Source: CAMAVH01 sp036500145 (GTDB lineage: Bacteria > Pseudomonadota > Alphaproteobacteria > SMXQ01). From it: 10,724 nt of DNA. The stretch is from NCBI GenBank assembly GCA_036500145.1, contig DASYCO010000064.1:1-10724 (forward strand), read 5' to 3'. A model generated the notes under the pieces. That model searched no databases. It was given only the letters and a program-made list of their open reading frames with translations, and was not told the origin of the DNA. Of the stretch, positions 6,771-10,724 are shown piece by piece. The position numbers were made by a program, and so were the translations under genes. The stretch's first letter is position 1. Each line of letters begins with the position of its first letter.

Positions 6771-7328
6771 TCAGATCGTCTCGACCACGATGTTGCGGTT
6801 GGTGTAGACGCAAATGTCGGCGGCGACGCCCATGGCCTTGCGGGCGATGGCTTCGGCGTCCATGTCGGCGCGGTCGAACAGGGCGCGCGCGGCGGCCAGC
6901 GCGTACATGCCGCCCGAGCCGATGCCGATCAGGCCGTCCTCCGGCTCCAGCACGTCGCCGGTGCCGGTGACGACCAGCGAGGTCTCGGCGTCGGCGACCG
7001 CCATCATGGCCTCCAGCCGGCGCAGGTAGCGGTCGGTGCGCCAGTCCTTGGCCAGCTCGACGCAGGCGCGGGCCAGGTTGTGGCCGTGCTTCTCCAGCTT
7101 GGCCTCCAGGCGCTCGAACAGGGTGAAGGCGTCCGCCGTCGCCCCGGCGAAGCCGGCGATGACCTTGCCGGAGGCCAGGCGGCGCACCTTGCGGGCGTTC
7201 GACTTGATGACGGTGGCGCCGAGGGTGACCTGGCCGTCGCCGGCGATGACCACCTTGCCCTCCTTGCGCACGGCCAGGATCGTGGTGCCGTGCCACAGTT
7301 CGGGACGGGCGGCGGGGCTGTCGGTCAT
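6771..7328 (-). CDS. hslV: ATP-dependent protease peptidase subunit HslV (ClpQ)
   Basis: Threonine peptidase, the double-hexamer core of the HslUV protease. The 185-residue precursor has the motif HGTTILAVR; removal of the first 14 residues would expose Thr15 as the N-terminal nucleophile. Residues matching the family's Asp17 and Lys33 (mature numbering) are Asp31 and Lys47. Also visible are VVIAGDGQVTLG, the GSGGMYALAAARAL segment and the C-terminal DICVYTNRN. The ATG at 7328 gives the usual short propeptide; only a weak ribosome site (GGAC) is visible. hslV is first in the operon, followed by hslU and the VOC gene. Unlike in some rhizobia I recall, no acetyltransferase gene sits between hslV and hslU. 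Confidence 0.99.
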   Translation of the reverse strand: MTDSPAARPELWHGTTILAVRKEGKVVIAGDGQVTLGATVIKSNARKVRRLASGKVIAGFAGATADAFTLFERLEAKLEKHGHNLARACVELAKDWRTDRYLRRLEAMMAVADAETSLVVTGTGDVLEPEDGLIGIGSGGMYALAAARALFDRADMDAEAIARKAMGVAADICVYTNRNIVVETI

Positions 7329-7378
7329 GGGATGTCCGTTCGGAAAGGGCGGCCCGGCGGGGCGCCGGCCTCAAGGAT

Positions 7379-7388
7379 GGGATATCCC
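7379..7388. repeat. Perfect 10-bp palindrome at the predicted hslV start site
   Basis: gggatatccc is its own reverse complement and lies just downstream of the heat-shock -10 element, over the expected transcription start, in the region shared by the divergent hsl and his operons. It could be a repressor site or part of a leader hairpin; no regulator can be named. Confidence 0.3.
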
Positions 7389-7389
7389 T

Positions 7390-7420
7390 TAAATGTGGGA
7401 GATTGGCGGCCAAGATCAAG
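7390..7420 (-). promoter_or_regulatory. RpoH (sigma-32)-type heat-shock promoter for hslVU
   Basis: On the minus strand, CTTGAT (7420-7415) and CCACATTTA (7398-7390) are separated by 16 nt. They differ from the sigma-32 elements CTTGAA and CCCCATTTA by one base each. Transcription would start near 7383 and leave a leader of about 55 nt before hslV. Heat-shock control of hslVU is well known in proteobacteria, so position and sequence agree; start-site mapping would settle it. Confidence 0.65.
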
Positions 7421-7464
7421 GCCGTACCAGCACGCCTCGCGGGGCGGAAAACCCTTGGCTTCCC

Positions 7465-7493
7465 TTGGACTTTCAACGCTGTCCTGCTAAAAC
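7465..7493 (+). promoter_or_regulatory. Candidate housekeeping promoter of the his genes
   Basis: TTGGAC (7465-7470) and TAAAAC (7488-7493) are separated by 17 nt, a sigma-70-like pair of moderate quality (alphaproteobacterial -35 elements are often CTTGAC-like; here cttggac). Transcription would begin near 7500, some 25 nt before hisB. I see no histidine-rich leader peptide, so classical his attenuation is not supported. Confidence 0.4.
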
Positions 7494-7525
7494 AAGCTCA
7501 CTTTCCGCCATTTGGAGACCGGGTC

Positions 7526-8299
7526 ATGAGCCCGAAGACCGCCCCCGCGCGCAAGGCGCGCGGCACCGCAAAAACCGTTTCGGCAAATGCTCCCTCGACC
7601 GCCAAGGCCAGGAGCGTGAAGGCTGCGTCGAAGCCTGGCGCGTCGAAGGCCCTCGCCGTCCGCAAGGCCGCGCCCAAGTTCGTCGCGCCCAAGTTTGTGG
7701 GCCGCAGCGCCACCGTCGCGCGCAAGACGAAGGAGACCTCGATCTCCGTCACGGTGAATCTCGACGGCACCGGCGCCTACGAGGTCTCGACCGGCGTCGG
7801 CTTCCTTGACCACATGCTCGAGCAGCTCTCGCGCCACAGCCTGATCGACATCCGCTGCCAGGCGCAGGGTGACCTGCACATCGACGCGCATCACACGACG
7901 GAAGACAGCGGCATCGCCATCGGCGAGGCGATCACCCAGGCGCTCGGCGACCGCGCCGGCATCGCGCGCTACGGCTCGGCCTATATCCCGATGGACGAGA
8001 CGCTGACGCGCGTCGCCCTCGACGCCTCCAACCGCCCCTACCTGATCTGGCGCGTGAAGTTTCCGCGCCCGAAGGTCGGCGAGATGGACACCGAGCTGTT
8101 CAAGGAATGGTTCCAGGCCTTCGCCCAGGCCGCGGGCCTGACGCTGCACGTCGAGAACCTCTACGGCGAGAACAGCCACCACATCGTCGAGTCCTGCTTC
8201 AAGGGGCTGGCCCGCGCGCTGCGCCAGGCGGTCGAGATCGACCCGCGCAAGGCCGACGCCATTCCCTCCACCAAGGGCGTGCTGGGCGGCTCGCTTTAA
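7526..8299 (+). CDS. hisB: Imidazoleglycerol-phosphate dehydratase with a basic N-terminal extension
   Basis: Dehydrates imidazole glycerol phosphate to imidazole acetol phosphate in histidine synthesis. The catalytic part starts near residue 60 (RSATVARKTKETSI) and covers about 198 residues, the normal size of a monofunctional HisB. Conserved manganese ligands are present: GFLDHMLEQLSRH (92-104), HHTTED (122-127) and NSHHIVES (216-223); the C-terminus PSTKGVLGG is typical. The ATG at 7526 is supported by tggaga (7513-7518) 7 nt upstream, giving 257 residues. Residues 1-69 contain no Asp or Glu, many Lys/Arg, and Ala/Pro/Ser in between, like a histone H1-type tail. A GTG at 7697 would give the standard-length enzyme but has no ribosome site. 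No histidinol-phosphatase domain is present, unlike the bifunctional enterobacterial enzyme. Confidence 0.96.
   Translation: MSPKTAPARKARGTAKTVSANAPSTAKARSVKAASKPGASKALAVRKAAPKFVAPKFVGRSATVARKTKETSISVTVNLDGTGAYEVSTGVGFLDHMLEQLSRHSLIDIRCQAQGDLHIDAHHTTEDSGIAIGEAITQALGDRAGIARYGSAYIPMDETLTRVALDASNRPYLIWRVKFPRPKVGEMDTELFKEWFQAFAQAAGLTLHVENLYGENSHHIVESCFKGLARALRQAVEIDPRKADAIPSTKGVLGGSL
7670..7699 (+). repeat. 15-bp tandem duplication inside the hisB extension
   Basis: gcgcccaagttcgtc (7670-7684) is followed directly by gcgcccaagtttgtg (7685-7699), 13 of 15 bases identical, giving the repeated peptide APKFV-APKFV at residues 49-58. It marks the junction between the basic extension and the catalytic domain and suggests slippage in a tolerant linker. 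Confidence 0.6.
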
Positions 8300-8351
8300 T
8301 TCCGGCTCGCTCTCGGTCGCCCTTCGCCCGGCGCCCAACGGACATTTGCTC

Positions 8352-8834
8352 ATGCCGCTTCACGTCTACACGGTTCATCTGCCTCCCGCGAAGGGCTTGC
8401 GCGGCGATGCGGGCGATCCGCTGCCGCAGCTGGTCAAGGAGGGCTTTTCCTGGCCGGCCTTCCTCTTCGGCTTCGCCTGGGCGCTGGGCAGCAGGCTGTG
8501 GATCGTCGCCGCTGCGCTCCTCGCGCTGAGCCTGGCGCTCGGCGTCGTCTTCGAGGAGCTGAACCTCGACGGGCTGACCGCGTCGCTCGTCTTCTTCGGC
8601 ATCGCCGTGATCGTCGGCTTCCTCGGCAACGACTGGCGCCGCATGGCGCTGCGCCGGCGCGGCTACCGCGATTCCGGCGTGGTCACGGCAGGCGACATGG
8701 AGACGGCGATCCGCCGCTTCCTCGATCTCCAGTCGATCGAGGCTCTGGCGGCGCTGCGCGCCAGCGCGGCGGGGCCCGCCGAAGCGGCGAAGCCGTGGCG
8801 TTCGCCCGACGCCGGCCCCTGGGGCGCGGCATGA
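8352..8834 (+). CDS. DUF2628 membrane protein within the his operon
   Basis: A 160-residue membrane protein of unknown function. It opens MPLHVYTVH, followed by EGFSWPAFLFGFAWAL (30-45), the recognisable DUF2628 signature. Hydrophobic stretches at about 34-46, 49-67 and 77-92 suggest two or three membrane segments. A conserved-looking cytoplasmic part follows (GNDWRRMALRRRGYRDSGVV, 92-111), then an Ala/Pro-rich tail. ATG 8352 is used; a TTG at 8346 would add two residues. Only a weak ribosome site is visible. It lies 52 bp after hisB and its stop overlaps an ATG that leads towards hisH, so it is cotranscribed with histidine genes. I recall this placement from other Hyphomicrobiales, but no link to histidine synthesis is known to me. 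Confidence 0.88.
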   Translation: MPLHVYTVHLPPAKGLRGDAGDPLPQLVKEGFSWPAFLFGFAWALGSRLWIVAAALLALSLALGVVFEELNLDGLTASLVFFGIAVIVGFLGNDWRRMALRRRGYRDSGVVTAGDMETAIRRFLDLQSIEALAALRASAAGPAEAAKPWRSPDAGPWGAA

Positions 8835-8866
8835 GTCTCGTCAAACCTGTGAGCGTTCGCCTGTGA
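8831..8866 (+). other. 11-codon bridging micro-ORF between DUF2628 and hisH
   Basis: ATG at 8831 overlaps the DUF2628 stop (ATGA); the frame encodes MSLVKPVSVRL and stops with TGA at 8864-8866, overlapping the GTG start of hisH (GTGA). hisH has a GTG start and no visible ribosome site, so termination and reinitiation through this frame is a reasonable way for hisH to be translated. Expression is unproven. Confidence 0.35.
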
Positions 8867-9504
8867 AGATCGTCATCGTCGACTACGGCTCCGGCAACCT
8901 GCGCTCGGCGGCCAAGGCCTTCGCCCGCGCGGCGGACGACGCCGGCCTCGGCGAGACCGTCGCCGTCAGCGCCGACGCCAAGGCCTTGGCGCAGGCCGAC
9001 CGCATCGTGCTGCCGGGCGTCGGCGCGTTCGGCGACTGCAAGCGCGGCCTCGAGGCGCTGCCCGGCATGATCGACGCGCTGAACGAGCAGGTGCTCGTGA
9101 AGAAGAAGCCGTTCTTCGGCATCTGCGTCGGCATGCAGCTGATGGCCGAGGTCGGCCTCGAGCATGGCGAGCACAAGGGCCTCGGCTGGATCAAGGGCAC
9201 GGTCGAGGCGATCGCGCCGGCCGATCCGGCGCTGAAGGTGCCCCACATGGGCTGGAACGAGCTGCGCATGACGCGCCCCCATCCGCTGTTCGCCGGCCTG
9301 GAGGCGAACCGCGACGCCTATTTCGTGCACAGCTACCATCTCAAGCCGACGGACGCCGCCGACGTGCTGGCGACGGTCGACTACGGCGGGCCCATCGTCG
9401 CCGCGGTCGGGCGCGAGAACATCGTCGGCACGCAGTTCCATCCCGAGAAGAGCCAGGCCAACGGCCTGGCCATCATCGCCAATTTCCTGCGCTGGCGGCC
9501 GTGA
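8863..9504 (+). CDS. hisH: Imidazole glycerol phosphate synthase, glutaminase subunit
   Basis: Hydrolyses glutamine and channels ammonia to HisF, which uses it to make imidazole glycerol phosphate and AICAR. The 213-residue length is normal. It begins KIVIVDYGSGNLRS and has the class I glutamine amidotransferase triad: Cys88 in GICVGMQLM, and His193 and Glu195 in FHPEKS. Oxyanion-region PGVGAFG (51-57) and the HSYHL segment are also present. GTG at 8863 is the start because the conserved N-terminal strand begins at once and no in-frame alternative upstream fits; it lacks a ribosome site and is coupled to the micro-ORF before it. A 160-bp gap filled by a palindromic repeat separates it from hisA. 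Confidence 0.98.
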   Translation: MKIVIVDYGSGNLRSAAKAFARAADDAGLGETVAVSADAKALAQADRIVLPGVGAFGDCKRGLEALPGMIDALNEQVLVKKKPFFGICVGMQLMAEVGLEHGEHKGLGWIKGTVEAIAPADPALKVPHMGWNELRMTRPHPLFAGLEANRDAYFVHSYHLKPTDAADVLATVDYGGPIVAAVGRENIVGTQFHPEKSQANGLAIIANFLRWRP

Positions 9505-9668
9505 TGAAAACCCGTTTCGATCTTTCCCTGTCGTCATGCCCGGGCTTGTCCCGGGCATCCACGGCTTTTCTTTCGTCGGCATCGCAAGTCGTGGATGCCC
9601 GCAACCAGTGCGGGCATGACGATGAGGAGACAGCCCTCGTGCCTTTCCATCCGGAGCCTTGCCCATGA
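9504..9668 (+). other. 54-codon ORF exactly bridging hisH and hisA through a palindromic repeat
   Basis: ATG at 9504 overlaps the hisH stop (TGATG); the frame stays open for 54 codons across the whole repeat and ends in TGA at 9666-9668, overlapping the hisA start (ATGA). The peptide starts MKTRFDLSLSSCPGLSRAS and includes VDARNQCGHDDEE, the kind of translation commonly seen when such repeats are annotated as hypothetical proteins. No domain or membrane segment is visible. A stable product is doubtful; a reading path that couples hisA to hisH is possible, although hisA also has its own GGAG. Confidence 0.3.
9531..9622. repeat. Two-unit palindromic intergenic repeat inside the his operon
   Basis: Two 33-bp units lie in opposite orientation at 9531-9563 and 9590-9622. 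Their outer 12 bases are exact reverse complements (tcgtcatgcccg with cgggcatgacga), and so are the inner 12 (cgggcatccacg at 9552-9563 with cgtggatgcccg at 9590-9601). Each unit is itself a hairpin: atgcccggg/cccgggcat (9536-9544 with 9550-9558, 5-nt loop) and atgcccgc/gcgggcat (9595-9602 with 9610-9617, 7-nt loop). The spacer is 26 bp. The sequence resembles REP/BIME-like dispersed elements that I recall from many alphaproteobacterial genomes. No T run follows, so it is not a simple terminator. Confidence 0.85.
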
Positions 9669-10390
9669 TTCTGTTTCCCGCCATCGACCTGAAGGACGGC
9701 AATTGCGTCCGTCTGTTCAAGGGCGACATGGATCAGGCCACCGTCTACAACGCGGATCCCGCCGATCAGGCGCGCGCCTTCGAGAAGGCCGGCTTCAAGT
9801 GGCTGCATCTTGTCGACCTCAACGGCGCTATCAAGGGCAAGCCGGTGAACGACGCGGCCGTCGCCGCGATCCTGTCCGCCATCAAGCTGCCGGTGCAGCT
9901 CGGCGGCGGCATCCGCGACCTCGCCACCATCCAGCGCTGGCTCGACGCCGGCATCACGCGCGTCATCCTCGGCACCGTGGCGCTCAACGACCCCGAACTG
10001 GTCAAGACCGCCTGCAAGCAGTTCCCCGGCAAGATCGTCGTCGGCATCGACGCGCGCGAAGGCTACGTCGCCGTCGAGGGCTGGGCCAAGACGTCGCGCG
10101 TCAAGGCGCTCGACCTGGCGCTGCGCTTCGAAGATTCGGGCGTCGCCGCCATCATCTTCACCGACATCGACCGCGACGGCGTGATGACGGGCGTGAACCT
10201 CGAATCGACCGTCGACCTCGCCTTCGCGCTGACCACGCCGATCATCGCCTCCGGCGGCGTCTCGTCGCTCTCCGACCTGGAGGAGATCAAGCGCCACGAA
10301 GGCTCCGGCCTCGAAGGCGTGATTTCCGGCCGCGCCCTCTACGACGGGCGCATCAACGTCGCCGCCGCCCTGAAGCTGATGGAGTCGTGA
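9665..10390 (+). CDS. hisA: ProFAR isomerase (phosphoribosylformimino-AICAR-phosphate isomerase)
   Basis: Amadori-type isomerisation of ProFAR to PRFAR, the substrate of HisHF. The 241-residue (beta-alpha)8 barrel has normal length. The catalytic pair is Asp8 (FPAIDLKDG) and Asp129 (VVGIDAREG). Phosphate-binding loops at both half-barrels are intact: LGGGIRD (79-85) with ILGT (101-104), and ASGGVSS (195-201) with ISGRALYDG (220-228); TDIDRDGVMTG (166-176) is typical of HisA. ATG 9665 is preceded by ggag (9653-9656) at 8 nt; the TTG at 9659 would add two residues. The stop overlaps the hisF start by four bases (GTGA), indicating translational coupling. Confidence 0.98.
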   Translation: MILFPAIDLKDGNCVRLFKGDMDQATVYNADPADQARAFEKAGFKWLHLVDLNGAIKGKPVNDAAVAAILSAIKLPVQLGGGIRDLATIQRWLDAGITRVILGTVALNDPELVKTACKQFPGKIVVGIDAREGYVAVEGWAKTSRVKALDLALRFEDSGVAAIIFTDIDRDGVMTGVNLESTVDLAFALTTPIIASGGVSSLSDLEEIKRHEGSGLEGVISGRALYDGRINVAAALKLMES

Positions 10391-10724
10391 GCTTGCTCAA
10401 GGCGCGCGTCATCCCCTGCCTCGACGTCAAGGACGGCCGCGTCGTCAAGGGCGTCAACTTCGTCGACCTGACCGATGCCGGCGATCCGGTGGAGCAGGCC
10501 AAGATCTACGACGCCGCCGGCGCGGACGAGCTCACCTTCCTCGACATCACCGCGAGCCATGAGAACCGCGACACCATCTTCGACGTAGTGCGCCGCACCG
10601 CGGAGCAATGCTTCATGCCGCTGACCGTGGGCGGCGGTGTGCGCACGCTCGATGATGTGCGCAAGCTCCTGCTCGCGGGTGCGGACAAGGTCTCGATCAA
10701 TTCCGCCGCCATCGCCAACCCGCC
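10387..10724 (+). CDS. hisF: Imidazole glycerol phosphate synthase, cyclase subunit (5' part only)
   Basis: Cyclase partner of HisH. The window has 112 complete codons, about the N-terminal half-barrel, and the gene runs off the right edge. Visible are ARVIPCLDVKDGRVVKGVNF with catalytic Asp13 (Asp11 in usual numbering), ELTFLDITAS, the phosphate loop LTVGGGVRTLDD and ADKVSINSAA. The start is either GTG at 10387, overlapping the hisA stop, or TTG at 10393, which lies 8 nt after ggag (10381-10384) and gives the more usual N-terminus MLKARVIP. The GTG is listed here; the TTG is nearly as likely. The second catalytic Asp and the second phosphate site lie beyond the window. Confidence 0.97.
   Translation, partial: MSLLKARVIPCLDVKDGRVVKGVNFVDLTDAGDPVEQAKIYDAAGADELTFLDITASHENRDTIFDVVRRTAEQCFMPLTVGGGVRTLDDVRKLLLAGADKVSINSAAIANP

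Noticed and set aside
5445..7490. A 681-codon plus-strand ORF lying opposite hslU and hslV.
   Set aside because: It is antisense to two fully conserved genes. In very GC-rich coding DNA stop codons are rare on the opposite strand; the translation is Asp/Ala/Gly/Val/His-rich without any recognisable domain.
7403..7525. Further N-terminal extension of hisB to a start at 7403.
   Set aside because: It would run through both candidate promoters; ATG 7526 has a suitable Shine-Dalgarno.
7421..7525. Histidine leader peptide with attenuator before hisB.
   Set aside because: No short ORF with a run of His codons and no terminator-like hairpin with a T run are present.
9531..9622. The hisH-hisA repeat read as a rho-independent terminator or as a CRISPR-like array.
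   Set aside because: No T run follows either hairpin, and there are only two inverted units, not regularly spaced direct repeats.
8683..10297. Long minus-strand ORFs opposite hisH and hisA.
   Set aside because: hisH and hisA have intact catalytic residues on the plus strand; the opposite frames show only low-complexity antisense sequence.

Overview
This GC-rich window (codon third positions almost all G/C) reads as a chromosomal core segment of an alphaproteobacterium, most likely Hyphomicrobiales (Rhizobiales). The basis is the gene set and order: Tim44-like protein, MltA, Smr and an XRE regulator, then hslVU, then hisB-DUF2628-hisH-hisA-hisF. The species cannot be named from sequence alone. 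I see no phage, transposase, CRISPR array, tRNA or rRNA.

Layout. (1) Positions 1-1494, minus strand: a methyl-accepting chemotaxis receptor that runs off the left edge. (2) 1495-1961: the only long non-coding stretch, holding a terminator-like three-way RNA fold just upstream of the receptor and an AT-rich inverted repeat. (3) 1962-4942, plus strand: a closely spaced cell-envelope/quality-control cluster of Tim44-like membrane protein, lipoprotein transglycosylase MltA, Smr-domain protein and a small XRE regulator. (4) 4949-7328, minus strand: hslV-hslU plus a small VOC (glyoxalase-fold) gene, apparently one heat-shock operon read from a good RpoH-type promoter at 7390-7420. (5) 7526-10724, plus strand: histidine biosynthesis genes hisB, a DUF2628 membrane protein, hisH, hisA and the 5' part of hisF, read from a candidate housekeeping promoter at 7465-7493.

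How they work together. HslV (protease) and HslU (ATPase unfoldase) form the bacterial two-component proteasome. HisB, HisH, HisF and HisA carry out successive middle steps of histidine synthesis, with HisH and HisF forming the glutamine-dependent imidazole glycerol phosphate synthase. Hsl and his genes diverge from a shared 197-bp intergenic region (7329-7525).

Most of the window is ordinary core genome. Items worth a second look are: a perfect 11-bp hairpin whose loop holds the mltA start codon; three intercistronic gaps filled exactly by an ORF overlapping both the upstream stop and the downstream start (smr/xre, DUF2628/hisH, hisH/hisA); a two-unit palindromic repeat inside the his operon that stays open in the bridging frame; a roughly 60-residue basic, acid-free N-terminal extension on HisB; and the terminator-like leader of the chemoreceptor. 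None of these amounts to a demonstrable new system; all are hypotheses from one sequence.
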